Shown here: piece after piece, positions 1 through 8,540 of the stretch | How the letters are laid out: the number at the start of each line of letters is the position of its first letter | Numbering within the stretch: the stretch's first letter is position 1 | Assembly: GCF_001693485.1 (NCBI RefSeq) | Contig: NZ_MAXC01000055.1 | Span: 186,001-250,000, forward strand | Source: Bradyrhizobium sp. LMTR 3 | Lineage (GTDB): Bacteria > Pseudomonadota > Alphaproteobacteria > Rhizobiales > Xanthobacteraceae | DNA length: 64,000 bases | Direction: 5' to 3' | The notes under the pieces: generated by a model | The model's database searches: none | What the model saw: only the letters and a program-made list of their open reading frames with translations | What the model was told of the DNA's origin: nothing | Made by a program: the position numbers and the translations under genes

Positions 1-1128
1 AGCGCCCATGGTCTCTTTGACCTGCTCGGGCGCTTTCAGCTTGAGGCCGCGGTCGATGGCCGCGGCGACGACCGCCTTGGCAAGCACGTGGTGAGAGGCT
101 TGCTCGAGTGACGCCCCAAGTGTCAGCACGTCCTCCGGACACTGCCCCGGTGCAACCTCGATCGAAAGTAGCCGCGCACCGCCCACCGTCAACGTACCGG
201 TTTTGTCGAACAGCACAGTGTGTGCGCGGGCCAATGCCTCCAGCGCGCCTCCGCCCTTGGCCAGGATGCCGCGGCGAGCCGCTTGCGCCACGCCGGCGAT
301 GAAGGCGACGGGTGCGGCCAGAATCAGCGGACAGGGCGTCGCCGCCACCAGCACAGCGAGGCTGCGGGTAAGATCGCCCGAAACCAGCCATGCCAGGAAG
401 GCGATGACGAGCGTCACGGGCAGAAAGATCAGCGCATAGCGGTCGGCCAGCCTTACGAAGGGGGCTTTCGAGGTTTGCGCTGCAGTCACCATGCGCACGA
501 TGCCAGCGTAGGTACTCTCGCCGGCGGGTGCGGTTACGGTCAACTCGAAAGTCTCTCCCGCATTCAGCGAGCCGGAAAGGACGGCGCTGCCGCGTGCTTT
601 CGCGGCCGGAATCGGCTCACCCGTAACCGCTGATTCGTCGATGGTTGCTAACGCCGAATGAACAACACCGTCGACCGGCACGATTTCGCCGGCCCGCACC
701 AGAAGCTCGTCACCGACCGAGACTGCCTCAACCGGAACCTGGTCGATCCGATCGCCGGTCCTGCGATGTGCTTGGCGCGGCGCGCGATCAACCAGCGAGC
801 GCAGGTCGTGCTCCGCCCGTGCGATTGCGATATCCTCAAGGACATTGCCGCCGGCATACATCAGCGCGACCACAGCCCCGGCGAGCGGCTGGCCCAGCGC
901 CAATGCCGCGCTCATCGACAAAAGCGCGATCGCATCCACTCCAAGGCGACCGGCCAGAAAGTCCCTGACGATCGAGGCTGCAAGTCCTCCAATCACGGGC
1001 GCCGTGCCGAGCGTCCATGCGAGATTGGCCAGATCAAGCCGGCCCGCGGCGCTCGCTGCAATACCCGCCGTCAATCCGGCAACCGCGATCGCAACCAGCA
1101 TTCGTCGCAAGGTTCGCTCGAAGGGCAT
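1..1128 (-). CDS. Heavy-metal P-type ATPase, TPC-motif type (3' part outside window)
   Basis: This P1B-type metal-pumping ATPase of the inner membrane has only its first 376 codons in the window. Read from ATG at 1128 it shows several membrane helices, the actuator-domain ESAVTGEP motif (about 165-172), a metal-site helix with TPCPLILAAP (TPC at 264-266) and the phosphorylation motif DKTGT (Asp308). No N-terminal HMA domain or CxxC is seen. TPC replaces the CPC of copper pumps; TPC-type pumps form a separate P1B subgroup linked, as I recall, to Ni, Fe or Co, so the substrate is open. A GGAA lies about 8 nt before the start. A degenerate FixK-like box (1185-1198) sits where a class II activator site would be. 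Confidence 0.88.
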   Translation of the reverse strand, partial: MPFERTLRRMLVAIAVAGLTAGIAASAAGRLDLANLAWTLGTAPVIGGLAASIVRDFLAGRLGVDAIALLSMSAALALGQPLAGAVVALMYAGGNVLEDIAIARAEHDLRSLVDRAPRQAHRRTGDRIDQVPVEAVSVGDELLVRAGEIVPVDGVVHSALATIDESAVTGEPIPAAKARGSAVLSGSLNAGETFELTVTAPAGESTYAGIVRMVTAAQTSKAPFVRLADRYALIFLPVTLVIAFLAWLVSGDLTRSLAVLVAATPCPLILAAPVAFIAGVAQAARRGILAKGGGALEALARAHTVLFDKTGTLTVGGARLLSIEVAPGQCPEDVLTLGASLEQASHHVLAKAVVAAAIDRGLKLKAPEQVKETMGA

Positions 1129-1184
1129 CGATCGCTTCCATCATTCGACAACCATAACTTTCCTCGAAAAGGGATCTTCGTTGC

Positions 1185-1198
1185 TTGAGCAAAATCAT
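1185..1198 (-). promoter_or_regulatory. Possible degenerate FixK/FNR box before the P-type ATPase
   Basis: TTGAGCAAAATCAT matches TTGA-N6-TCAA except for the last base. If centred at -41.5 it puts transcription start near 1150, about 22 nt before the ATG at 1128. The rest of the gap 1129-1447 shows no convincing gene. Confidence 0.4.
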
Positions 1199-1447
1199 GG
1201 CACGCTCAACTGCTCTGGGAACGCATGTCCAAAGCTTCATCCCGATATCAGCGCGATCGCTGCGCGATCCGCACTGCCGGTACGCCTCGATCTGTCGGAT
1301 ACGCGATAATCTCTTCATCCGTAGTAGGGCCAGAGGCGATGGCGGCGATTGCGGCCGGACCGGCGCAAGATACGTACCTCGCGAAGCCTGGCCGGCCTCA
1401 ATTCGACAGAGTTGGGGTCGTGGCTTGGAAATCGACGGAGCATTCTG

Positions 1448-1873
1448 CTACTGCGGGACCGAGCTCCTGGTCCCGTGCATGAACGCTAGCATCTCTTCCA
1501 AAGTGAGCTTGCCATCTTTGCCGCTGTCCATTGCCTTGAAAATCCGTTCGTGAGCCACCTGAAACTCCGGAAGTGCGATGGTCCCATCACTATCAGCGTC
1601 CATCAGTGCGAACATCATGCGGAACATGATCGGGGACCCCATCGCGTCCGCACCCATCATGCCGCGACCCATCATTCGTCCTCCCATCATACCTCCGCCG
1701 CCCATCATGCCTTGTCGCCCTTCCGGCTGGCCTGCAGAGGGCGTCGTTCGCGTGGGTGCCGGTACCTGGTCCGCTCCGGGATGATGGGCCTCGTGATCGG
1801 CTGGCGATTGAGCGAACGCGGGATAGCTCAGGGCGGTAAGCAGCAGCGCTGCTGCAATGGTTGGGCGTCGCAT
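1448..1873 (-). CDS. Exported EF-hand protein with Met-rich linker
   Basis: A 141-residue protein with a cleavable signal peptide (cleavage after about residue 21, AFAQ). A His-containing stretch and a Met/Gly-rich linker of repeated MMGG-type units follow (about 56-79). Two EF-hand loops come next: loop 1 with D92, D94, D96, T98 and E103, and loop 2 with D116, G118, D120, K122, T124 and E127. Loop 2 lacks the usual Asp/Asn at position 3. Calcium binding is expected from EF hands. The Met-rich segment resembles periplasmic copper-binding stretches, which fits copA nearby, but this is inference. The start at 1873 is chosen over an in-frame upstream extension because of the signal peptide and GGAGG 7 nt upstream. 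A FixK-type box lies at 1994-2007. Confidence 0.85.
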   Translation of the reverse strand: MRRPTIAAALLLTALSYPAFAQSPADHEAHHPGADQVPAPTRTTPSAGQPEGRQGMMGGGGMMGGRMMGRGMMGADAMGSPIMFRMMFALMDADSDGTIALPEFQVAHERIFKAMDSGKDGKLTLEEMLAFMHGTRSSVPQ

Positions 1874-2251
1874 GGATGTCCTCCCGAGTTGGGCTGAAGT
1901 ATCTATCGTGCCGATCTGTACCAAGTTCGGCTTGAGGCAAATCAACACGCAGTGTGCGGGGAAGCCTGCTGCGGTGCACGCAAACCTAAGTCGTTGACGC
2001 AGCTCAACGCCGTGCAACGCCATTGCATAACCCTTTCAAAAGGGAGAATCGGCCATAATTGTAAGGACGCCGTTATCGGCCATCACATGGCCGACAAGAG
2101 AGCCCAGTGATGCGTTTGCCCGTTCACGAGTGCCGCAGAACAAAGAGCTCGAAGAAAGTGCCGCTTGGCTACTGGAGGGTGTTCGTGCTGCTTGACGCAG
2201 CAGCCTTCATTGCAGGTGTTCAGTCAACGCCAAGCATGGCGATCCGCTGTA
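1874..2251. other. Intergenic region with FixK box and a tight hairpin
   Basis: No gene is seen between the EF-hand gene and the end of the hlyD-like gene. It holds the box at 1994-2007 and an 8-bp perfect inverted repeat (TCGGCCAT/ATGGCCGA, 2076-2083 and 2087-2094) with a 3-base loop and no T-run. The hairpin could mark the end of the seven-gene operon transcript. Confidence 0.5.
1994..2007 (-). promoter_or_regulatory. FixK/FNR-type box
   Basis: TTGACGCAGCTCAA is an exact match to TTGA-N6-TCAA. It lies 121 bp before the EF-hand gene start at 1873, implying a leader of roughly 86 nt if the site is at -41.5. It is one of five exact matches in the first 14 kb. Confidence 0.65.
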
Positions 2252-3481
2252 CTACCGTTCGGCTACCCGAACGCCATCGGCGATTTTGTCGCTCGGGTGG
2301 AGAACGACCTGACGTCCTTCGGCCAGGCCCTCCAGCACTTCCGCCATGCGGTTGTTGCGATGGCCGATCTTGACCGGCATCAGACGCGCGCGGCCGTCTT
2401 CGACTGCGAATAGCGCCCAGTCCTCTCCCTTCCGAAACAGCGCGCTCACGGGCACCCTCAGAACGTCATCCGCGCTCCAGATCGTAGCGTGCACGATGAC
2501 CCGGTAATCGTGGCCGAGGGGCGACCAAAGCTCCGGCGGATCGGTGAAGTCGATGGTCACGCGAACCCGCTGCTCCTCAATGCCGAGGGCCGATACTTTG
2601 AGAAAGCCGGCCGGATCGACCCGAACGACCTTGCCACGAACCGCCGGGCCACCCCAGCCGTCGATCCGGACCGGCGCGCCGACCTTGATCTGCACGGCGT
2701 CGATCGACAGCAGATCGGCGACCACCTCGAGATCACTTGGATCCCCGATATCGACCAAGGGTGCCCCGGGTGGAACGACCGCCTCGCTATCCTGGATGAT
2801 CTTCAGCACCCGGCCGCTCGCGGGCGCCAGCACCCTGACGCAGCACGCCGGGTCTTTTGGTGGAGCCGCTGCGCTTGGATCGATCAATCGCGCCGCCAGG
2901 CTGGCCCGCATATTGCGGCGAAAGTCCAACTGCGCTCGCGCGCTCGCCAGCGCAGCTTCGTTGCTGGCAACTTCGAATTTGGCCTTGTCAAAGGCTTGGG
3001 TGGAGATCGTTTGCGTCCGCGCCAGCGCCTGCGCCCTCTGAAACTCGGTACGAGCGAAATCGAGCGTGGCTTCGAGCCGGCGGACTTCGGCTTCCTGCTG
3101 TTGGATCGAAGCATCAGCCGCGATCACCTCGGCTTCGAGCTGATCGTGCGAACGTACGTCAAGAAAGCTCGGTGGCGTCGGCTGCATGAGGGCCACAACT
3201 GTTTCGTTGGCAGTCACTTGGTCGCCGACATGCAGCGAAGCACCCCGTATGCCCATGGGGTGAGAAATTCTCAGCACTTTTCCACCGACTGGCGCCGATA
3301 CGGTATAGACATGCCGTACGTTGGTTTTTCCGTCGTCGTCCGCGGTCACCTCCAGCGGGCCTTTCACGATCGTCGCCAAATCTACGGCGGCTGGCCGCGG
3401 CCAGGTAAACCAGATCACCAACGCGGCGATCGCGCCGATGACGACAATACCTATGATCCGCTTTGTCCAGTTTGCCGGCAT
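2252..3481 (-). CDS. HlyD/MacA-family periplasmic adaptor
   Basis: A 409-residue membrane-fusion protein that would link the inner-membrane ABC exporter encoded just upstream to the outer envelope. An N-terminal anchor helix (about 9-27) is followed by a biotinyl/lipoyl-like half-motif, a long Glu/Ala/Arg/Gln-rich coiled coil (about 110-195), the second half-motif (SGRVLKIIQDSEAVV) and beta-barrel domains. The start lies 3 bp after the permease stop, and the gene is the last of a seven-gene operon. The cargo is unknown. CC in DPACCVRV (about 210) is an unusual cysteine pair for the family. Confidence 0.88.
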   Translation of the reverse strand: MPANWTKRIIGIVVIGAIAALVIWFTWPRPAAVDLATIVKGPLEVTADDDGKTNVRHVYTVSAPVGGKVLRISHPMGIRGASLHVGDQVTANETVVALMQPTPPSFLDVRSHDQLEAEVIAADASIQQQEAEVRRLEATLDFARTEFQRAQALARTQTISTQAFDKAKFEVASNEAALASARAQLDFRRNMRASLAARLIDPSAAAPPKDPACCVRVLAPASGRVLKIIQDSEAVVPPGAPLVDIGDPSDLEVVADLLSIDAVQIKVGAPVRIDGWGGPAVRGKVVRVDPAGFLKVSALGIEEQRVRVTIDFTDPPELWSPLGHDYRVIVHATIWSADDVLRVPVSALFRKGEDWALFAVEDGRARLMPVKIGHRNNRMAEVLEGLAEGRQVVLHPSDKIADGVRVAER

Positions 3482-3484
3482 GGT

Positions 3485-5848
3485 TCAATCCCGCGTTTTG
3501 AGAACGGCCACCAGGTCCAGTTGATTGATGCGCTCGCGCACCATGAACGCCGAGGCGATGGCGGCCAGCAGGACGACCGCGCTGGCGGTCACATAGGTCG
3601 AATGCTCGACGACCAGGCGCACGCGCATCAATTCACCGGCCAGATTGGTTTTCATGATCCATGCAAGGCCATAGCCCATCACCCACCCCGGCGGCTGGGC
3701 GATCAAGGTCAGGATCGCCAGTTCGAGCAGCAGGATGCGCAGCACCTCGCCACGCGTGAAGCCAAGCACCCGCAGGCTCGCCAGCTCCCGCGCCCGTTCC
3801 GAAAGCGATATCCTTGCGTTGTTGTAGACAACTCCGAATGCGATGACGGTCGCGAGGCCAGTGTAGATGCTGGCCATGGTCGTGATAAGGAGCGCGACGG
3901 TTTTGCGAAAGTTTGCCAGCGAAGTCCGCTGCAGTGCCATGCCGCTTACGGTCGGCATCGCCTTGACTGCCGCGTAGAACTGATCCCTGTGCATGTCGTC
4001 CAGGCTGAGGTTAACGCTGATCACGACCGGCCCTTCGCGCATCAGCCGCGCCAAGGCCTCAAGGTCCATCATGCCCCTGATGCCAAAGTAATCCTCCACC
4101 AACGCAATGACCGGCAGGGATATCGTTCGCCGCGCGCCTTCCAGGACATCGACCTCGACCGAATCTCCCACCCCGACACCTAGGATTTGCCCGAGCATGC
4201 TGGAGATCGCGAGCCCCGTCGCGGGAAGCACCACCGGCCGCAGGTCGACATCGATGATGCGCCTGAGATCGGATTCGGGACGGCGGCCGCTGATCGTGAT
4301 GCGACGCTCAACATTGCCGCTTCGGATTCGAACCGCGACTTCGCGAAACGGCTCGGCGGCAAGCACGCCCGGAAGCCGCGCCACCTGCGTGACCACGTTC
4401 TCCGCCCGCTTCTCGACAAAACCGATCGTTGCGTCCTGCCGATCGGCCAGAAAGTAGGTCACCTCGATCAGTTGCTCCATGGTGTCGCGGGTGAAGAGCG
4501 AGACCACGAGAATCGCGGTGGCGAGCGCCATCCCGAGCACGGTGAATGCGGCCCTGGCCGGATGGCGCGAAATGTTGCGCAACATCATCAGCGTCGGCTG
4601 CGAAACAATTCTGTCCAGGGAAACGGCCGCAGGAACCAGCCGGTGAAAACTCGCCGGCGCGGGCGGCTGCATCGCGACGGCCGGCGGCAGCTTGATCACC
4701 TCCCTTAGCACGCGGATTGCACCGATGCCGGCCGCGGCTGCGCTTAACGCGCCCGCGATCGCGTAGAGATCGGGCGACCTCGCGAACAGCAGGAACGGAA
4801 AATGGAAGAAATCGCTGAACAGCGCGGTGACGCGCAATCCCAACAACGTCCCGACGACGCTGCCAATCGCAATCCCGATCAGAACGATGAGGGCGACGAA
4901 TTTCAGGTAGTGCACTACGATGCCGCTGTCGCGATATCCCAAGGCTTTCAAAAGCCCGATCTGCTCACGCTCCAGCGCCACCAGCCGGCTAAGCGTCAGG
5001 TTGACGAGGAATGCCGACACCAGCAGGAAGATCGGAGGCAGCGTGCGGCTCATATTGTTGAGCATGTCGAGTTCGTGTTCGAGCCAGGCATGGGAGGTCT
5101 GATCCTTGCGCCCGTGGGCCGCCTGCCCGCCATAGCCATCGAGCAGCGAATCGAGCCGCGCGATGACCTCGGATTCCGATGCGCCACGCTGCAGCTTGAC
5201 CGACACGGAAGAGAATGCACCGTCCAGATCGTAGACACTCGCAAGCGCCTTCTCCGACATCCAGACGATGCCGTAGCGACGGTCATCCGGCATCAAGTCG
5301 CCCGGCCCCACCGTGTAGATGAATTCCGGCGACAGCGCGGTGCCGACGATGACGAGCTGGCGCTTCTTGCCGTTCAGAATCGCCGAAAAGCCGGCGCCGG
5401 GTGCGAAGCCGTGGGCCAGCGCGAAACTCTCGTTGACCACCACCTCTTCGGCCCGTCCAGGCTCGGGCAGACGCCCGGCCCGCAGATAGAGCCGGTTGAG
5501 CACGGGTTCGCCGGTATCCGGCAGCGAGACGAACTGCGCGCTAGCGGGTTCGGAAAATCCGGGCACATCGACCAATGCAAGCCTGGCGATCCGCGCGTCG
5601 ACCGCGGTCACGCCGGGAATTTGCGCGATCTGGTCCACCAGCGCCTTCGGTGCACGCTTGGCCAGCGCAAACACGTCGGCGAATGCGTATCGCTCGTAGT
5701 AGGCGAGGCGCGTTTCATCGAGCGAGCGATGCGAGCCGACCGCGAGGATCAGCGTCGCCACCCCGCCGCCGATCACCAAGGCAATCGCCAGCACCTGCGC
5801 CCACAAGCGCCTCGCGTCGCGAAATAGCTTGATGTCGAGCGCCGACAT
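3485..5848 (-). CDS. FtsX-type ABC transporter permease, two-module
   Basis: A 787-residue inner-membrane permease with two FtsX modules. The first has a TM helix at about 13-35, a large periplasmic domain, and three TM helices around 270-385. The second repeats this pattern, with C-terminal helices after about 660. Its size matches YbbP-like permeases rather than the shorter LolC/LolE or MacB types. ATG at 5848 lies 4 bp after the ATPase stop; an in-frame upstream extension would run into the ATPase gene and is rejected. With the ATPase upstream and the HlyD-like adaptor downstream it forms a tripartite-type exporter that probably handles a lipid or lipoprotein-like cargo (inference). Confidence 0.88.
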   Translation of the reverse strand: MSALDIKLFRDARRLWAQVLAIALVIGGGVATLILAVGSHRSLDETRLAYYERYAFADVFALAKRAPKALVDQIAQIPGVTAVDARIARLALVDVPGFSEPASAQFVSLPDTGEPVLNRLYLRAGRLPEPGRAEEVVVNESFALAHGFAPGAGFSAILNGKKRQLVIVGTALSPEFIYTVGPGDLMPDDRRYGIVWMSEKALASVYDLDGAFSSVSVKLQRGASESEVIARLDSLLDGYGGQAAHGRKDQTSHAWLEHELDMLNNMSRTLPPIFLLVSAFLVNLTLSRLVALEREQIGLLKALGYRDSGIVVHYLKFVALIVLIGIAIGSVVGTLLGLRVTALFSDFFHFPFLLFARSPDLYAIAGALSAAAAGIGAIRVLREVIKLPPAVAMQPPAPASFHRLVPAAVSLDRIVSQPTLMMLRNISRHPARAAFTVLGMALATAILVVSLFTRDTMEQLIEVTYFLADRQDATIGFVEKRAENVVTQVARLPGVLAAEPFREVAVRIRSGNVERRITISGRRPESDLRRIIDVDLRPVVLPATGLAISSMLGQILGVGVGDSVEVDVLEGARRTISLPVIALVEDYFGIRGMMDLEALARLMREGPVVISVNLSLDDMHRDQFYAAVKAMPTVSGMALQRTSLANFRKTVALLITTMASIYTGLATVIAFGVVYNNARISLSERARELASLRVLGFTRGEVLRILLLELAILTLIAQPPGWVMGYGLAWIMKTNLAGELMRVRLVVEHSTYVTASAVVLLAAIASAFMVRERINQLDLVAVLKTRD

Positions 5849-5852
5849 GATG

Positions 5853-6560
5853 TCACCAGACCAGTTGCGCTGCCTCATGGCGCGTTTCGTTTCGCTGGAT
5901 CCTCGAGATTTTGCCGTCAGCGAAGAACAGCACCCGGTCCGCAACGTCCCGGATGCTGGCATTGTGGGTGATGATCAGCGTGGTGGTGCCGAGCTGGCGA
6001 TTGACGCCAAGCAGCGCTTCGATCACCTTGATCCCGGTCTTCGAATCCAGCGCACCGGTCGGCTCGTCGCACAGCAACACCGCCGGCCGTTTGGCAATGG
6101 CTCGCGCGATCGCAACGCGTTGCTGTTCGCCGCCCGAGAGCTGCGCCGGAAAGTGATGCAGGCGCGCTCCGAGCCCGACCAGCTCGAGCGCTTCGTCCGG
6201 GCGCATCGGACGCTCGGAAATCTCCGTCACCAGCGCCACATTCTCATAGGCCGTCAGGCTGGGAACGAGATTGTAGAACTGGAACACGAATCCGATATGC
6301 CGACGCCGGTAATCGGTCAGATCCCGATCGCTCAGGCCGGTAAGCTCAAGGTCTTTGAAGAACAGCCTGCCGCTTGTCGGATGATCGAGGCCGCCCATGA
6401 TGTTGAGGAGCGTGGTCTTGCCACTTCCGGAGGGACCGAGCAGCACCACCACTTCCTTTTCCGCGATCTCCAGATCGACATTGTTCAGCGCCTGGACCTG
6501 CACCTCGCCCGAGACGTAGGTCTTGGTTAGCGCCGTGGCGGTGAAGATCGCTTCGGTCAT
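5853..6560 (-). CDS. ABC transporter ATPase, LolD/MacB/YbbA type
   Basis: A 235-residue cytoplasmic ATPase that powers the FtsX-type permease encoded next. It shows Walker A GPSGSGKT (42-49), the Q-loop region FVFQFYNLVPSLTA, signature LSGGEQQRVAIARA, Walker B VLLCDEPTGALD and the H-loop ITHN. Q-loop and signature wording are typical of the LolD/MacB family, which extrudes substrates from the outer face of the inner membrane. Spacing is 6 bp from the upstream membrane-protein gene and 4 bp to the permease, so all are likely co-translated. Confidence 0.95.
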   Translation of the reverse strand: MTEAIFTATALTKTYVSGEVQVQALNNVDLEIAEKEVVVLLGPSGSGKTTLLNIMGGLDHPTSGRLFFKDLELTGLSDRDLTDYRRRHIGFVFQFYNLVPSLTAYENVALVTEISERPMRPDEALELVGLGARLHHFPAQLSGGEQQRVAIARAIAKRPAVLLCDEPTGALDSKTGIKVIEALLGVNRQLGTTTLIITHNASIRDVADRVLFFADGKISRIQRNETRHEAAQLVW

Positions 6561-6566
6561 GGCATA

Positions 6567-7052
6567 CTATGCAGTTGAAGCGGGCTTCGCAGATGTCTTC
6601 GGCAGTTCCCACAAGAACAAGACGAGGCTGAGCGCCCACACTAGCGCCATCGCCAGCAAGACCCATTTGAAATCGGAATCGATCATGAAATTGACGACGG
6701 CCATCCAGCCGATCGAGGCAACGCCTCCTGTAGCCGCGCCGACAGCCGCCGGAATCGAATGCCGGCGAAACGAAGTCACCGCCAGGGTGACGGCCAGAAT
6801 ACCCGTCGCCAGAACGTAGCCGCCCATCACCCGAAACACGTGCGTCAGCCACATCTCCAACCGAGGCCTGATCGCATCGAGCTGCGCAGCCGGCATGGCC
6901 ATGAAGCGAATATCTTCCGGCAACAGCGCCGGCCGGATCAAAATGAAGTACGATCCGATGCCGACCAGCGAGATACCTGCGGCAATAAGAACGATTGATG
7001 ATAGCGGCCAGGTTCTGTATTCGACGTCCATGAGATGAGCCGTCCCGCCCAT
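6567..7052 (-). CDS. Membrane protein of unknown function, four TM helices
   Basis: A 161-residue protein I do not recognise. Four hydrophobic segments lie at about 18-40, 72-92, 100-120 and 128-150, separated by a short charged loop (LLPEDIRFMAMP) that may be periplasmic. The start could be ATG 7052 or ATG 7031 (second Met, MDVEYR); neither has a strong ribosome-binding site. It lies between a periplasmic protein gene (29 bp upstream) and the exporter ATPase gene (6 bp downstream), so it probably serves the same exporter operon. Confidence 0.75.
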   Translation of the reverse strand: MGGTAHLMDVEYRTWPLSSIVLIAAGISLVGIGSYFILIRPALLPEDIRFMAMPAAQLDAIRPRLEMWLTHVFRVMGGYVLATGILAVTLAVTSFRRHSIPAAVGAATGGVASIGWMAVVNFMIDSDFKWVLLAMALVWALSLVLFLWELPKTSAKPASTA

Positions 7053-7081
7053 GATTAGTCAGACCGTCGCGGATCCTTGAT

Positions 7082-7570
7082 CTACCGCCGGTGACCGTAC
7101 CTGAATTCCAGAACAGCCGGACTGGCCGCACCGCGCTCGATCGCGAGCTTCACGGTGTAGAGGTCGAAACCGGGAAGATTGAAAAAGCCGCCGTAGGTCG
7201 TAGTGCCCGCGATTTGCATCGGTTCGAGCTTCTTCCTGCTGCCGGACAATCCAAGGCCGGATACCTCTGCGGTCACAACAGCGTCCGAAACCCGAGCACC
7301 GGTCGCGGCGTCGAACACGGCGGCAACGACATGATATTCGTGGGCGCCTTCTGGAATGCCGCCATGCATCGGCGGTTCCTTGCCGGCTGCGCCAAGCCCC
7401 TTCACAATCTCCGCCGGCACAACGCCTAGATAGACCTTAAATCCGCCAGCCGTTTTCGATTGCTCGATAACCTGCGCGATGGCGGCATCGACCCACATCG
7501 GGGGCAGCCCTCCAACACAAAGCGCTCCGAGAAAAATCGCCATCGCCTGTCGTCGCGACTGGCTAGCCAT
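7082..7570 (-). CDS. Periplasmic protein with twin-arginine-like signal, possibly YtkA/FixH-like
   Basis: A 162-residue exported protein. The N-terminus SRRQAMAIFLGAL looks like a twin-arginine signal, with cleavage near the AAIAQ stretch (about 29-33). The mature part is predicted to be all-beta (VSDAVVTAEVSGLG, YGGFFNLPGFDLYTVKL), resembling the YtkA/FixH immunoglobulin-like fold found in copper and cytochrome oxidase assembly factors; this assignment is weak. It contains PPMHGG and EYHVVAAV, whose His and Met could bind metal. The ATG at 7570 overlaps the end of the methyltransferase-like gene by 8 bp, which supports this start over longer in-frame versions. Confidence 0.75.
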   Translation of the reverse strand: MASQSRRQAMAIFLGALCVGGLPPMWVDAAIAQVIEQSKTAGGFKVYLGVVPAEIVKGLGAAGKEPPMHGGIPEGAHEYHVVAAVFDAATGARVSDAVVTAEVSGLGLSGSRKKLEPMQIAGTTTYGGFFNLPGFDLYTVKLAIERGAASPAVLEFRYGHRR

Positions 7571-8237
7571 GGCGATACTCGTCAGTAGGTGGTTGGCCCA
7601 ATATCCGTCCGGGTTTCGGAAAAAATCCAGGCACCTCGGCCGCATACTTGGCATACGCATCGCCAAACTCAGACATTGCGTCACGCTCTTCGCTTCGCGC
7701 CAGCTTGATGTACATCACCGTCAGCACCGGGAACATCGCAAGCGTCAGGATGGTCGGCCATTGCAGCAGGAAGCCGAACATCACCAGGATGAAGCCGACA
7801 TATTGCGGATGCCGCACGTAGCTGTAGGGCCCGGTGGTTGCGAGCGAGCGTTTCTGCTGGGCGTCGTAGAGAACTTTCCACGCGGCGGCGATCACGACGA
7901 ACCCACCGCCGATGAATGCGAAGCTCAGGATATGGAAGGGACCTGCGTGCGGATTGGTTTTCCAGCCAAAGAGCATTTCCAGCAAGTGACCCGCGTCATG
8001 CGAGAACCAGTCGATGCCCGGAAAGCGCGACTGCAACCAACCGGACAGGAAATAGATCGTCAGCGGAAACCCATACATTTCCGCGAACAAGGCCACCAGG
8101 AACGCGCTGAAGGCGCTGAACGAGCGCCAATCCCGCGGCGTCTGCGGCTTGAAGAAGCTGTAGGCAAACAGGATAAAGACCGCGGAATTGACGATGACGA
8201 GGCTCCACAGGCCATAAGCCGGGGCTTCACCGTTCAT
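7563..8237 (-). CDS. Isoprenylcysteine carboxyl methyltransferase-like membrane protein
   Basis: A 224-residue polytopic protein of the ICMT/PEMT-like family of SAM-dependent membrane methyltransferases. The C-terminal signature is clear: TTGPYSYVRHPQYVG, two hydrophobic segments, then ARSEERDAMSEFGDAYAKY, the usual RHP...EE...F..Y pattern. About five membrane segments are present. Bacterial members methylate lipids or small molecules and have varied substrates. Its ATG overlaps the DUF2933 gene stop in an ATGA arrangement. Coupling to a FtsX-type exporter suggests it modifies what is exported or the envelope around it (inference). Confidence 0.85.
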   Translation of the reverse strand: MNGEAPAYGLWSLVIVNSAVFILFAYSFFKPQTPRDWRSFSAFSAFLVALFAEMYGFPLTIYFLSGWLQSRFPGIDWFSHDAGHLLEMLFGWKTNPHAGPFHILSFAFIGGGFVVIAAAWKVLYDAQQKRSLATTGPYSYVRHPQYVGFILVMFGFLLQWPTILTLAMFPVLTVMYIKLARSEERDAMSEFGDAYAKYAAEVPGFFPKPGRILGQPPTDEYRHG

Positions 8238-8485
8238 GACGGCCTCCTGTCGCTATCGTGTTGATGGCCTCCATGACCGTGGCCTCCGTGCATGAACAGA
8301 TGCATCAAAGGACAGGCGAGCAGCGGCAGCCAGACCAGCAACCCCAGGACGTGGGCCTGATGTTCGGTGAACAGCAACGCGCCGGCGATGACCAGGAACC
8401 CGGCCAGAACAAGGCCGACGCGGGACTTCAAAGACATTCGCTCGCGGGCGGGCTCTTGATGGGCAGAATGATCTTGCACTGACAT
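8234..8485 (-). CDS. DUF2933 small membrane protein
   Basis: An 83-residue protein with two membrane helices (about 23-43 and 47-63) and a His/Gly-rich tail (HLFMHGGHGHGGHQHD) that looks suited to metal binding. DUF2933 proteins are often found beside copper or heavy-metal genes. ATG 8485 is preferred to GTG 8494 because AGGAG lies 8 nt upstream of the ATG. It is the first gene of the seven-gene operon. A FixK-type box is centred 62 bp upstream, and TAGACT sits at the -10 position expected from that box. Confidence 0.82.
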   Translation of the reverse strand: MSVQDHSAHQEPARERMSLKSRVGLVLAGFLVIAGALLFTEHQAHVLGLLVWLPLLACPLMHLFMHGGHGHGGHQHDSDRRPS

Positions 8486-8540
8486 CGGCAGCACTCCTGC
8501 TGAGCCAATGTCCAGTCTAGCCGGCTAGCGCGATGCCGTT

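Noticed and set aside
1181..1192. TTGCTTGAGCAA as a FixK box
   Set aside because: The spacing between halves is 4 instead of 6; only the overlapping TTGAGCAAAATCAT is kept, at low confidence.
2076..2094. Hairpin as a rho-independent terminator
   Set aside because: A strong stem but no T-run, and about 160 bp beyond the operon end; noted only as a hairpin.
2489..4183. Long plus-strand reading frame opposite the HlyD-like and permease genes
   Set aside because: Antisense of strong minus-strand genes; Asp/Arg/His-rich composition without domains, an effect of high GC.
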